Shown here piece after piece: positions 33,871 through 54,949 of a stretch of 64,000 nucleotides of DNA (the stretch's first letter is position 1; each line of letters starts with the position of its first letter). The notes under the pieces are model-generated. The model was not told the DNA's origin, made no database searches, and was given only the letters and a program-made list of their open reading frames with translations. The DNA lies in contig NC_060215.1 of the NCBI RefSeq assembly GCF_021130785.1, positions 122,426,001-122,490,000 on the forward strand, written 5' to 3'. The position numbers and the translations under genes were made by a program. Source of the stretch: Homalodisca vitripennis. Its lineage: Eukaryota; Arthropoda; Insecta; Hemiptera; Cicadellidae.

Positions 33871-36800
33871 GAGCGTTAAAATATTTTTACATTGTTCATA
33901 CCGATAACCATGGAATGCAACAATAGAATTTTAAAATAACTACATTTGTAAACAATTAGAAGCCCTTCATATGAGATTTCAGCATGTGACTATTATTTAT
34001 AGAGTAAAATTAGAAATAACTCGGGTTGAGATTCATGTGTAAATGTTACTGAGAAGATTTAATCTCAGCGCACTCTTGCGTTACAGCTCTGTTATCTGTG
34101 CCGAGGGGGTGGTGATCAACGGCGTAGGAACTAATGGTACGTTCTACTCAACCTTCGCTCGCCCTTCGCATCGTCTAACGAGTAGTGTTCGAACCACATC
34201 AGTTACTATTCTACTCATAAAAATTTAGGGACAATATAATCAGGTCCAAAGAAAAACTATTAAAGATTAGAAGAAGATTCTTTAAATTAAGTAGTCAGGT
34301 GAGTCTGGCTGTGACATCCTATTTTATTCACACAAACTAATTTCCTTAAGGAAAAATAATTCAAAAATGTATTTATATTCATACCAATGTATTTTATTTA
34401 AATATAAAATAAATATTCTTTATACATTATATATGGAGATGATGTACTAAGAAGTATTATAATGGTTTTGTTACAGTGCCAAGTTATTAGTAACGCACTC
34501 TGGCTTCCTCTACTTAACGTATTACCATAACACTTAAGATAGCGTAGTTGCGTTAGAAAACCGACCTAAGAAATGTTGAAGCAGCAGTATCTGCCTCAGA
34601 CAGACACATTACCTTTGACATACACAGTCGTTAACTGTAGGGCACGTTCTTGAGGGTTCGCTCATCAGCATCGACCAGTGTCATCTTTAGGATGGCAATA
34701 ATCTTAGCTGTACAGACATTACTGTACATATAAAAAAGAGTAACAATTTAAGACCTCTAAATAGAAGTAAAAAGTTCAATTTCATTATTATTTACATGCG
34801 ACTCAAACAGTTTCGTTCATATAAGGAATGTTATTAAAAAAAAAATCATTTATTATTTTGTATTACCTGAGCGTATTCTAATATGATGATGTAGATGATA
34901 TCGCTAAAGTATCTAAAAAGTTTAAAATTACAATAAGAATTGTTTCTTACATTTCATAAAAATCTGAATTTTCAACTCACGAAAGAAAAAGAAGAAAATA
35001 CATTTCCAGCTTTCTAAACACTTTTAGGGTTACAACCTGATTTCATATATTTATAAGGCTTTATAATATGATAACCAATTATTCCAAGTTCTTGAGTTGC
35101 TTTATGTCATTATTAAGTTTTTACGCCAAAATCAAGATGATTGTCATATAAACATTTTAAAAGTATAGTAGTATATCAGGAATAAATAGATTAACTAACG
35201 ATCTTCTAGATTGATTCATTGTTAAACCTGATAAAGCAACTGTAATTATGTGATCTCCTTTAAGTAAACAAATTTATTAGGATATCTTCATATTTGCAAA
35301 ATTTTTAATTTGCCTTACACACAGTTTGGAATAAAGTTCTTTGAAAATTATAGGCTCACAGTTTTTTTTATATAAAGATTCTTAAAAAAATTCCCATAAT
35401 AATATAAAACTCACAAATAATTTATAACTTAGATCTTAAAAATTTTAAAATTGAATTTGTGTGAATATGGTTATTGAATTCGGACACCGTAAAATTCCAA
35501 TTAACATATAAAGAGACACGGTAAATGCAATTGCTAACGTAACCTAGCATCATTTAAACAGAATTTGGTGTAGATAGCAATAATATATATAAATAACCTG
35601 TAGTAAATGTATAAAATATATTTTTATAATAAATAATATGATTGCCAAATCCTTAAAGTATTCGAATTCGGTTAGCTGACCAGCATTTCAGTCCTGTTCT
35701 AGCTTCTCGCTATACTTTCCAGAGAACAAAATTTGAAGTTAATACAAATGAACAGAGATCGTTAATATTCTACAATACACCGGTGAAAAATTCAATAGCT
35801 CTAATTGGATAAAAGTTAAATGACCTATACAAAACGTTAAATTATCGGTTTGCATGTTTAAATCATCAATTATCATGAAATATTTTTGGATTTTAATTTT
35901 ATCATTAAACATGAAATTGTATCATATACAGTTGTTTATTTACTAACCGTGTTCTGTGGCTTCGCTCGCTTTTCGTAAACTTTGCCCGTTTAAGAGCACA
36001 TCTGGTTGAAGTGAATACATTTCCATCGCCGATGTACAGTTTCCTTGTTTCCATGATCAAGACAATTTTTAAAAGTATTTTTATAGCTATTGTACACGAA
36101 CAAGCACATGCACTTTTTAAAACAGTGGTCTAACACTCAAGGTTTAAGTTTAATCAGAAAATTATTTTAAAGACCAATATACATAAAAACTTCAGCGGCT
36201 TCAAATCGTGTTTTGCTACTTAATATACATAACTGTCTCGTAAATGCAATTTATAATATGCAGGCGCTTTGAAAAATTTATATTTTGCAGCGCCGCGTGG
36301 TGGTGAGTCACATTAATGGGCAGAGCATATAAACCTTGTACGTGGAAAAATAAATATACATCCAAGTTTTACGATGAATTGAGAGCAACGTCGTATTGGT
36401 TTCACCCAGATTAATTTTACTCGTCTGGAACAAAGAGAGTCGACTAAAATAATCCAATCTTAATTTATAAGTGTCCACTTTGTCTAAAGCAGTAAGAAGA
36501 TTACAGTACATACATACGTAAATACATTACTAGGTACATCATTACTGCTTATCATTTACTAGGTATTAAATTAATTTATAACTTTTACACCTTTTTTATT
36601 TGAAAGTTTAACTAAATAATAATACTATAAATTTATGCACTTTTGGTATTGATAATTATAAAAGTATGTGGGATTATCAGTACCTTAATGAACACAAATA
36701 TAAACTTTATTAATGATTCTACAGTTTATAAGCACGCTGAAAAGCTACATTAATGTTAGAGGATACGATAAATATTTATAAATGTAAAACGTGGAATTAA

Positions 36801-37317
36801 CAAGAGAAGACTCTGGATATTCCGACAGGCTAAGTCCACGTGATGGATTACATAGCAGTAATCTGTGTGCACAGTAAATATCACACAGATTTATTCCTTT
36901 ATGTTGTATAAAAATATCCTCAACTATTCCAAAATGCTTTCGTTTTTTAAATATTCAACAATATTTTAAGCCATAAAGGATGGTTTAACCATATTTATTA
37001 TATTAGTATAGCTACATATTTGTGTAAAATAACAGTAATAAAATGAGTGTAATTCAAAATAATTCCGGACTTGAAAATTGTATGACATAACAAAACTGGA
37101 TTGAAATGACCAAAAAGCAATTAATATCGCCTGAGTAGTTATACTACTAAATCACTGCTTCCATCAACATAGTGTGTTCATAAAGATATACTTAAAAAAT
37201 TATTGAATATACAAATTGTACAGTAGTTTTTTTATTTGGAATGAATAAAGGTGTAATGTACCTCTATTCTCAAGTAATATTCTCATACTTACATCCAACT
37301 TACAAAAGGTATAAGCG

Positions 37318-37320
<3 letters not shown>
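33870..37320. other. Non-coding region
   Basis: A more GC-rich patch at 34043-34210 has a short open + frame (61 codons) without recognisable features. No gene is supported. Confidence 0.45.

Positions 37321-37395
<75 letters not shown>
37321..37395. repeat. (GT)n microsatellite
   Basis: About 37 GT units; the overlapping Cys-Val frame is an artefact. Confidence 0.97.
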
Positions 37396-37397
<2 letters not shown>

Positions 37398-37659
37398 CTT
37401 GTTATGAATTAATTTCCTTATTTGTGTTTTTGGATCCTATTGGTTAAGCGGACAATTCATTTTGTGTATGCTGAGTTTTAAAAACAATTATTTAAAATCG
37501 TTTTATAAGCAATACTTTTTCTTCAAAATATTATATACATATACATAAAAAGTATTAAAACTTTAACCTTTTTTAGCTAAAAACTCTAAATAGAAATTTA
37601 ATACAATGACAAATTATACATTAAATTGTTAATATAGTCGTATATTAACAAATACAATA

Positions 37660-37680
37660 GAATTTTCAGCCATAACTTGC

Positions 37681-37722
<42 letters not shown>

Positions 37723-37743
37723 GCAAGTTATGGCTGAAAATTC
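37660..37743. repeat. 84-bp perfect palindrome around (TA)n
   Basis: gaattttcagccataacttg and following bases (37660-37686) are repeated inverted at 37717-37743, with a pure TA tract between. The whole is self-complementary and could extrude as a cruciform. Confidence 0.9.
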
Positions 37744-37954
37744 TTGAAATTAAACACTCAAATCTGAGTTAAACAGTTATTGTTTTGAAGAGCTACTGAA
37801 TATACTGAATAGGCTAAGAATATAAAATTCTTTGGAAATTTTGGAAAATGCTTTCAATGTTTGGAAAATACTGCACGGTAAGATTATTCAGAAATGTCCG
37901 GGAGGTATAAGATGATTATTCCTTGCTGGGCTGGGAATATTTCTTGCTGTTTAA

Positions 37955-38065
37955 TTGTCAGTCAATCTGTCTACACTATATCTCAAAACCGTATTGACTT
38001 TAGATTAAACTATACACTTGAAATTATGGCATAGAACCTTCACTTTAACATAGATTGATGAGTTT
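37955..38065 (+). repeat. Dispersed repeat copy D
   Basis: gtcagtcaatctgtctacac, then tatatctcaaaaccg, then cacttgaaattatggcat. Confidence 0.5.
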
Positions 38066-38169
38066 TATAATTATAAAAGTCACTACATTGGATTTGGAAA
38101 ACTATTATTGAATTCTATTACTCAGTAGGTTAACATAATTCTATTTTGTAGCCCTTCATACAATAAAAC

Positions 38170-38290
38170 AGTTTTTCTGTTTGATTGTCTATAATAGAAA
38201 AAAATCTCAGTAAATAATTGAGCTAAACGCGTGAAATTTTACACGCAACCTCAGCAAAGCTTGGTATGCGACACGTAGTATGATACACCT
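38170..38290 (+). repeat. Dispersed repeat copy E
   Basis: ctgtttgattgtctataat, then cgtgaaattttacacgcaac and ctcagcaaagcttgg, then tgcgacacgtagtatgatac. It matches copy I (minus strand, about 50540-50610) almost word for word. Confidence 0.55.
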
Positions 38291-39127
38291 TCCCTGTAAC
38301 ATTGAAAGACTCAACTCTTCTTCAATCGAAGTTATCTAGTTATATCAAATCCAGAAGCTTTTTTCGTTAAGGTTAGAAATAACCAAGGACTTATTAAAGA
38401 TTAAGGAAGAGTTTTGTAGAAATAAAAACATTTATTTTAATTATATATGATCACCATCAAGGAGCACACATAAATCATTCACTCTGAAAATTAATCGTGA
38501 TGTAACGCAATTAAAACAATTTTTAATATTATTAAAACCTAAAATTCAAATTTTTTTTAAACATAAATATAAAATATTAAAAAAAACAAAAATCTAGGCT
38601 ACATGAATAAGACCTAGAATGATTGCGACGTTAACACTTAACATTGATTTTAAATCCTAGATGTGTCTATCGTACATTGACAGAAAATACAGGATTGTAG
38701 ATGAATGACTGTGGCATATAAGTATGATACATAAACACAAACATGCACATTTTTAATTATGTTGCGAGAGAGACATGCTTTGAAGATCTGTTCTGAACAT
38801 ACCGGTCTGACCTCTTAATCATTAATGTTATGTGTATTATATCAGTCGTGAATATTAGATATTCATACGATATATGAGTAAATATACATGATACGTATTG
38901 TTAATATTCTATCATGTAAAACGATGGATGTAGCAGTGGTATAGCTGTGTTCCTCAACTACAACAATGAGTACAAAGTCCCTATGGGAACAAAAGTTCTG
39001 AGCTACCATGATAAGACTCAACTTCTGAACATTACCTTTTGTTGTTTAACGGTGTGCGATTATATGCAAATCCATATAACATCGTTATTGTTCTACAACG
39101 ACTGATTTTTTATTCATTTTTTAGTAT

Positions 39128-39161
39128 AAAATGGAAGGTCAATCGATTAATACTAATAGAA
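39128..39161 (+). repeat. 34-bp exact direct repeat, copy 1
   Basis: Begins aaaatggaaggtcaatcgat and is identical over 34 bp to 39881-39914, 753 bp away. Flanks of the two copies do not match. Confidence 0.85.
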
Positions 39162-39880
39162 CTTCTAGTTAATTGGATTATTTTACGTTCTTGCTGCTTA
39201 CATATTTAATAAATATTGGATGGTCATAGACCCTAATTATGGGCTTAAGAAACTGGATTTAAATATCACTTCCAACTCTTTTTGTATACCGTCCGAAAAG
39301 ATATATTTCACAAGAGGGTATCATATGGTATGGCCAATTTAAATTTATAAGAAGTTAATGGTAAAACGATTCCTTCTATGTAATTTAATACATCTATAGT
39401 ATCCTGTTTTGAAAACATATAAGTTAAAATATTCATTACCATATAATTAGATTCTAATAAACTTGGAAATTATTTATTTTGATTAGATGTGTAACCAAAA
39501 TTACAATTTACCATCAGATTTAATCGTTTAGGATCTAATCAATTAACGTAGATAGATATATGAACTAGTAAAACATGATCTTTAATATAATTGGACATCA
39601 ATGTTATACCAAAACAAGAATGGACAGTTTGTAAGGAAGTACACAGATCAAGACGTCGATTGCTATAAATATATATGGTTTGTTGACTTATTACCTCATA
39701 TTTGTACAAAGTCAACCTTTAAAATACTTCTCAAAATTTGTGAAAATGCTACATGAGAAACTTACATAACATGATTAAGACACCTGAAACACATTTTAGT
39801 TGTAAATAATCGAAGTTCTTAAACTTAATGACTTACTCAACAATAAAGATGTATGAAATTAATTCACGTAGTACCGACAG

Positions 39881-39914
39881 AAAATGGAAGGTCAATCGAT
39901 TAATACTAATAGAA
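39881..39914 (+). repeat. 34-bp exact direct repeat, copy 2
   Basis: Identical to 39128-39161. The 719 bp between them are non-coding and unrecognised. Confidence 0.85.
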
Positions 39915-47640
<7,726 letters not shown>

Positions 47641-47649
47641 CTGTAGATT

Positions 47650-47874
47650 TTAATTATACGAGATAGCAGGAAAGAAGACGATTGGGTTCCGGCCAGTAGT
47701 CATACGGAGCGTCGCGACGCCGCTGTTGTCATAATTCTGCATAAGTCGTATCCGGCGTTTAAAAGTGTAGCTAAGAGGTCTGAATCTACGATAAAAATTT
47801 TCATATTCTGAGACGTTACTAAGCAACTGTGACCGTCGGCTTGGTTGAAAAATGTTTCCACCATTGTTAGACAT
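47650..47874 (-). CDS. Small Arg-rich ORF of unknown function
   Basis: 74 codons from ATG (47872-47874) to TAA (47650). I do not recognise it. It is markedly richer in GC than the neighbouring DNA and uses Arg and Ser heavily (SRRSQLL, YRRFRPL, FKRRIRLMQ), without signal peptide, membrane segment or known motif. It could be a small gene, an exon cut by unseen splice sites, or a transposon fragment. An AG-rich upstream flank and no clear promoter are seen. Low confidence. Confidence 0.25.
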   Translation of the reverse strand: MSNNGGNIFQPSRRSQLLSNVSEYENFYRRFRPLSYTFKRRIRLMQNYDNSGVATLRMTTGRNPIVFFPAISYN

Positions 47875-50539
47875 TCAATTTAGTTTACTAACATACTTTA
47901 TATTTTCGGCATATTTTATACATGATTATTTATCGACTTTATGACATGTTTAAGTCAGTTGAGTGTTTTTTCTTAGCTGTTATATACGTGTTAACTCTTA
48001 AATTTTTACTTTTGTCTCTTTCTGCTGTTCTCTTTACTGTAGTTTTCATTATTTTATACGTACATTTTGCCAACACTTTTAGTTCGTAATTATGTCTTTA
48101 AGCGGGAGTTCTTTCATTAACAGTTTCATTACTCTGACAAGTTTAATTTTCTTCCTAGTCAACTCTTAGATGTCTACAAGTTTTGCTATGAGATATAATA
48201 TTAATATTACCAAATATAAACTATAAATTCACTTTATCATAAAGCTAACAAAAAAATTACACAACTTAAGAAATGCTGTCATAATGGTTTATATTTTCTT
48301 AAATAATTTACATTAAGTATACAATAATATGTAAAGGCTTACTTACTTTAACTGGCCTTTTGAAGTGTAGATAGCTGTGTTAGTGTGATGCTTTTAAAGG
48401 TCGAGAATTTGGGGTCATTAGGCAAGTATGTACACGAGTTTTCATAGTGTAAATGACTATAAAACAACCAGCAATTGTGGTCAGTGCACCATTGACACCT
48501 TTCCCTATTCCTTAATTCCCTAATTCCCTAATTCAACACATGAAGTATAATTCACTTCATCACACACAACCTCAATCTCATTAATTCCTTCATAGTTTCA
48601 TTCTCATCACTTCAGTATTACACTTACAAACACCGTACCCAATCTCTAAAATTTACTCTCGATCAACTGCTACAAATAATAATAGTCCCGTATAATGCTC
48701 CTAACTATAAACGTTATTCAGTACCTGTGCTTGGAGAGTGCCTGAACAGTTCTCCTAATGAAATTAATTGGACAGTAACAGAGCAGGGAATAGTGGAAGT
48801 CGAATGGAATGAGAAACCCCAAAATGGAATAATACACAATAACTAAACTTCACAAAATACATAACCATTAAGTTTCAAGTTCATACTGTATTCTTTCATA
48901 TCTTAAAATAATCCAGTGTGAAGGAAACAGGATTTTTCCGGCCATTTTCCAACGTTCAGTGAAAAAAAATCAGTAACACTACATATCGAGATGTACAACC
49001 TGACTATATCAATTCCAATATAATAATGTTGTAATAAATAAACACACGTGAAAAATCAGCTTAGAACATTACAATATGGAATCTAGGACAAAACAAAATT
49101 TGCTAAAACCTTCAGATAAAAGAATGAAGAAATTAGATTACCTTAGGATGACTCCAAAATGATCAATACTTAGTTGTTATAGATAGATAGACGTGTATAT
49201 TATAGAGAGACATACCTGTGAATTTTTTCATTATTGTAATATACATTTTATATATGATTTGAAAACCTATTACATTTTATAATTTAATTCCACATTGAGG
49301 GAAAACAAGTGAAAGACATTTTAATAAAACCTAGTATCCATTTGTTATCTTTGATTAAAATTCTTGTATTAAAGTTCCAACTTACTCCTTTTTGAAATTA
49401 TTTTCAAATGATAACAATTATTACTTAATGAATGGAGTTCTGAACACAGTAAAATGGTGTTGGAATATTGAAACTTACGAAATATAGGAAGTTACATGAT
49501 TTGGTATAAAATAAGGAATATAGAATTTTGATCCAAGAGAGAAGTTTGGTTTTACAATTATTGTTAGCTTTTAGATGAATAATAATTACAGAAATAAAGA
49601 AAAAAAATGTATAACTATTGTTTGTAAAAATTCCGTAAAAGACAAATAAATAATATATTAGGTTTAAATGTGTTGTGTAAATTTCAGTATTTTTACACTG
49701 ATCTCACGTAGTAAATAAATTTCGCTTTCTTCTTCAGAATCACTTTAAATATTGACCATATTATCATATTATCATATTTAATTTAATATAAATTATTATC
49801 ATTCTTGAAAACCAATACTGTACAAACCAATCTTTAATGTATTGAGTTGAAATGTTTTCATTATTACAAAATATCCTAAATAGTCCTTCATATTATAAAC
49901 CATCCTAAAAATAATTCATTTTAGAATTATTTATATATAATATAGCATGAATAAAAATACATAAACATTTTTTTAATAAGTTTCTGCTTTGGTTGTTTTT
50001 TTAATCTGTTTTAAAAATAGTTCGCAGATAGTTTCTGTATTTCCGCAATCATATCTTTAGAAATACGGTATTTAAAAAGTTCAGGAGATAGTAAAATTAG
50101 ACATATATTGTTACTTTTTTCCAGCGAAGGGAGTTTTTTAACTAGTAGTAAAAGTATTAACCGTACTTACACACCTACAGTGTAGATGTAGTAGACACAT
50201 GGGTTACTTTACAAATCAGCATTATGTTTGAAAGATCGATTATAGTTTATTTATTTTTTATATGTATAATGGAAAACTATATAAAAAATTTTAAATTAAC
50301 TGCCTTTATCCATCTGAAATACTTCTCAATATATGAAATGAAGCAAATATATCAAATTGCAAAAAAATATTCATCCAAGTTATTCATAATTAGTATTAAA
50401 AAAAAAAAAAAAAAAACAATCTTACCAATAAAGTTACTGTTAAGCTACCGGTACCTCTTACCAATATCAGGAAGAGACTATGCAGAGAGTACAATTTTAT
50501 ATCACGAACTGTGTCAACTCTCAATAAATTACGAATTAA

Positions 50540-50612
50540 ACCAGTAAAGAGTATGCCACGGCACGTGTCGCGTAACAGTGTTTGCTGAGGTTGGGTGCAA
50601 AATTTTAAATGA
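50540..50612 (-). repeat. Dispersed repeat copy I
   Basis: On the minus strand: aaattttgcacccaacctca, then gcaaacactgttacgcgaca, then cgtgccgtggcatac. Very close to copy E. Confidence 0.55.
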
Positions 50613-51419
50613 GGAGCTCCTTTATATTTTAACGTATTGTTGACTGATAGGCACCCACACAAAGAAAACTTTTACTTTCCCCGCGAAAAAAAGGACAAAT
50701 TGTGTCTGCCTACTAATCGATAGACTTTAATAGCGCTCATCCAAATTCGACGGTTGGATATGCACCGCCATACAACTAATTTAGGTCAACGTAGGAATGA
50801 AGTTTTATGCGAAATATATAATCTACAGGTAAAACTTCGCTTGAGATATGTAGCTACAAAATACATAAATCAGCCTTTAGAGCAGAGTTTAAAGAATAAA
50901 TGTTCCAGTCAGCATGTGACAATACCAAATCGCAGGAGTTTGCTGAAATCATATGATGAAACCATATTTTACACTAACCTTCCAACCTAATGTTTTATTT
51001 TTACTCTAGGTATGCAATGGTTGGACTCAGTTTTCTTATACACTTATTTATTCTGATATTTATTCATTGCCAACATATTATTGTACTATAGCAATGTATA
51101 AATAAACGATAATGCCGATCTAAATCCCGTAGAGTAACATGCACCATCATAGAACTCTATGTTGTGGACGTACACAAAAGTTAATATGAGGAATTTTCTA
51201 AAAATAAACAAAATTATCGAAAGTCATAACAAGCAATATACAATAAAATATCACATAGTAAAATGTTGTATGTTTGTACTCAAGTTCTCTTGAAATTTGT
51301 ATATTATTTTTTCTTGTTTTTATGGTTAATAATTAAAAAACCAATGTAAAATTGTTCGCTAATTACTAGCCAAGTTGCATAATAAAAACGCGTCATAATT
51401 AAACTAAATTTTTCTCATG

Positions 51420-51500
51420 GTGATTAAAAAAATATGTAGTGTACTGATCAGTTTGTTATTGAGATATCCTGCCAGATAGACAAATAGACATAAAAAATCT
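51420..51500 (-). repeat. Dispersed repeat copy G
   Basis: On the minus strand: atgtctatttgtctatctgg, then caggatatctcaataacaaa, then ctgatcagtacac. Confidence 0.5.
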
Positions 51501-52344
51501 TTCCCTAATCTTCGAGTTGCACAATATATATAAAGGTTTGAAAAATATAGGGAATTTTATGTTTTTTGTTTTGTTTATTAGTTCAGCTTTCATTGTAATA
51601 CCAACACAGATTAAACACTTTTCTTTTCTTTTCCTGATAAACCATATCCGAAAATAACATCATTCCGAAAATTAAAGCCCTAATAATATTTAAAAAAAAC
51701 TGCTACATATTTTACAACATGGAACCTATTGATTACACACATCGTTACAACCATATTTTAACAAGTTTGGTATTACTGAAATACAATGAAAAATTGATTT
51801 TCTGTGTCGAAATATGTGTGGTAATACAAATTAGTTTTCTAAGACTTGATGACAAAGGTGTTACCGAGGACGCTAAACTGTAATTAGCCACCTGAGATTC
51901 ATTATAAGTCCATTAGCTTATTGATGACGCACATTTGGGTCTTATAACATCGTACATCTTCTACGGTGATCGTCAATGATTACGGCTTAGCTTTCGCCAG
52001 CCATGCGCTATCATCGCCGCCACAAGTTCACCTGTTGAGTCACAACACAGGCCTAAAACCTTTTTAAAAAAATTGAATACTCTACAAAAAAGCACATTTA
52101 TGCAAAAATATTGTTCAACTAATTAATGTATTAGAAGTTGAAAATATTGTTTGCAAATATAATTTTTGTTACATTTTTATATATTTAACTGTTGCATCCT
52201 TAGCCCTAATAAGACAATTTTTCAGACTATATCCAGTACATTATTCTAAATTTCAATCTATGATTAGTTTCTTATATCAACATGAGGCATTTAATAGCTA
52301 CCCAAAACCATTAATCTATCATACTTAGGTAGGAGTACGCCACC

Positions 52345-52450
52345 TCTCGTGTGGTGTAAAATACTTCACTGACGTTGCATGCAAACTTCAAGTCACTAGT
52401 TCAGCGCAATTCCCGAGGCATTCTTTGAACTGATAGACAGACATACAATA
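52345..52450 (-). repeat. Dispersed repeat copy H
   Basis: On the minus strand: tatgtctgtctatcagttc, then gtgacttgaagtttgcatgc, then aacgtcagtgaagta and cacacgagaggtggcgtac. Confidence 0.5.
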
Positions 52451-52699
52451 CTGAAAAAATAAACCTTTTACAGTCCTCATGGAAACAGAAGGTACATTCA
52501 GCCACCCTAATACGTGATAGACTTCCATGACGGTTAGAAACGTGTACAGACATGCACTTTAATCTAAGTCGTTTTTGCATACATAAATGAACTACCTTGC
52601 AAATTGTACAAACTCCTGATGAACCGTTTTTAACTTATCCTGCGGATTATTAGGCTACGCAAAGATTCATTCAATGTCCATACAAGATGTCTATCGTAA

Positions 52700-52820
52700 A
52701 ACAAGTTGGCGCCTAGGTATAAATAAATTAAGTTACGGGAAAACTTCTAGTGCATAAATAATTTATTCAAGATATCCAGCACGAACAGACTCACAGACAG
52801 ATAGACAGAGTGACAGAAGA
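52700..52820 (-). repeat. Dispersed repeat copy F
   Basis: On the minus strand: ctgtcactctgtctatctgt, ctgtgagtctgttcgtgc, then tggatatcttgaataaat. Confidence 0.5.
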
Positions 52821-53030
52821 GGATTTTCACTGAAACACTTTGTGATAGTTAACAAAGTATACAGCATTTAAAGTGTACAGCTTAATTATTTTAATTATAC
52901 CACTCAGAGTAATGAGCTTTGCTAAAGCTGGGCGAAATCTCGTTCATTAACATGCACCATCATATAAAACCTAGTGTTAAATATATATAATATATGCAAA
53001 ATAATATATCTATATAGAACTGTTCAATGC

Positions 53031-53391
53031 AAAATATCATTTTTATAGATCAGTTCGTTTTCAACATTATGTGAATTTCGGTAATGAGATTTTGTAGCCC
53101 CTAGAAATAAAGGCTTGTTGTAAACGCTTCTTCAATTTCATTTAAGTTATCACAAATAAAATTCCTAAATATATTATAACGGGAACAGGATTTTTCATAT
53201 ATATTGTCATTCAAAATATCATTTTTATAGATCAGTTCGTTTTCAACATTATGTGAATTTCGGTAATGAGATTTTGTAGCCCCTAGAAATAAAGGCTTGT
53301 TGTAAACGCTTCTTCAATTTCATTTAAGTTATCACAAATAAAATTCCTAAATATATTATAACGGGAACATGATTTTTTTATATATTGTCAT
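53031..53391. repeat. 182-bp tandem duplication
   Basis: aaaatatcatttttatagat at 53031 recurs at 53213, and the following about 175 bp match almost perfectly (differences confined to aggattttt/atgatttttt near the ends). Recent duplication in non-coding DNA. Confidence 0.92.
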
Positions 53392-54949
53392 TGTTTTGTG
53401 ATACAACCATCAGTAACAGCACGTTATTGATATACATTACTGCAATCTGACCTGTTCCTCAGGTAGTAACTGAACTAATATACAACTAAGAACCAGGTTA
53501 AAATATACAACTATACCTAATTATATTATAACATGATTTAGAATACAAATTAATTCATAAGTTAAGCAACAGGTCCTTCAGAGATTGATATGAGAGGGCT
53601 AATGTTCTCTCATGTGAATTTCTTTATTCAGCAAGAACACATTTGAGTACTAAACAATATTTTTAATATATAATATAATATAGTAATATGTCATATTTTA
53701 AACTGCTGCAAGCAAATAACACATTTTGTATTATTAATTAAAATAGATCGTTAAAAGTATTCTATCAAATAATTATCTATAAGAAATAAAATAGCTTACC
53801 GCTATTTTCATAAATATCATAAAGCTTTGTTTCATTATTCGTGATAGATACACTTTACTAAAAGTGTTTTCATACTAATTTTTATAGTTTTTTGGGCTTT
53901 ATACACTATTTGACACATTCTAAACTACATGTCCTTCAGTTCCGGTCGAGTTTGAAGTATCAGTAATATTGATCTATTGCTTAGAATACGCGCTGGCTAT
54001 TAAATACAGTTCACAACTTGCAACGGCAAATATCTCACTTGTATACTTTGTTCACAATTTAATTGTTAAAAAGCTAGAGCTAACTTTTAGTATGAATATA
54101 ACTTTTAGATATTCACCCTACGAAAGTTTTTACGCGAAATTTCTTACTTGAAGAAATAAAAATCAGTGTTTGGAATTGTCTATAAAATTCAATATTCTTA
54201 ATTCATTACTAAGGTGGATGACAATAACTCTATTCATTATTATTAGAGCCAAATGATTGGGATTTTTGTAATAATGTTTTGTGAGATGGAATGAATCCCT
54301 AATTAGTCAAAAAATTGGTACTGGGATTAATTAGCTCAGCCAAAACGTTTAGTCATCGGTTATCATTATCGCTAAGGATTGAAAGAAAGAAAATTTGTAT
54401 TCTTTAGCAAGAGAGAACTCCTCACGCTTTCACCTGCGCTCTCAAGGCTCTGCTATTTTTTTGAATTTTCAGCATAGGCTACACAATTACCTACACCTTT
54501 TTAAAATGAATACAAATTTATGGAAGACGACACTAACGTTTCTAATGCCAGAACTATCGAAAACAAACGAAAAACTTACTACTACACCTGTTTTAGATAT
54601 GTTTCATTTTTTATACCATCGTATTGTTGGCCCTTGCATTTTAAAATATTTTAAAGTGTTTGGTACGTAAAAGAATTTTACAGCTGAACTTGAAAAACTA
54701 AGGGATATAGAACTATTAATCTGGATTTATATTCGCGTCAAATTTCAATGGTCACATGTGGGATTCTTGTATATCGCGAGAAATCAAAAATGTATTCGAT
54801 AATGTTTATATAAACTGTAGATACAAATCTTAAAAAAAAACTGAAACATTCAAAGAACTATGATACAAGTAGCAAAGGTTTATGACGTATTAAAACAGGC
54901 AAGAGTTCTAACAAAATAAAAAGAAACGTTTGATTGACTTTCTACCAAC

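Larger units (their letters stand above)
47880..54940. other. Non-coding region with repeats
   Basis: No gene recognised. Contains four minus-strand copies of the dispersed repeat family (about 50540, 51420, 52345, 52700), a 182-bp tandem duplication, and an island near 51860-52030 of high complexity. Short frames such as 54395-54670 have no known features. Confidence 0.5.

Noticed and set aside
34043..34228. 61-codon frame in a GC-richer patch
   Set aside because: No recognisable domain, signal or context; could not be supported as a gene.
36286..36303. Possible 12-base microexon between ttttgcag and gtgagt
   Set aside because: Splice-like words this short arise by chance in AT-rich DNA, and no neighbouring exon of any gene was found.
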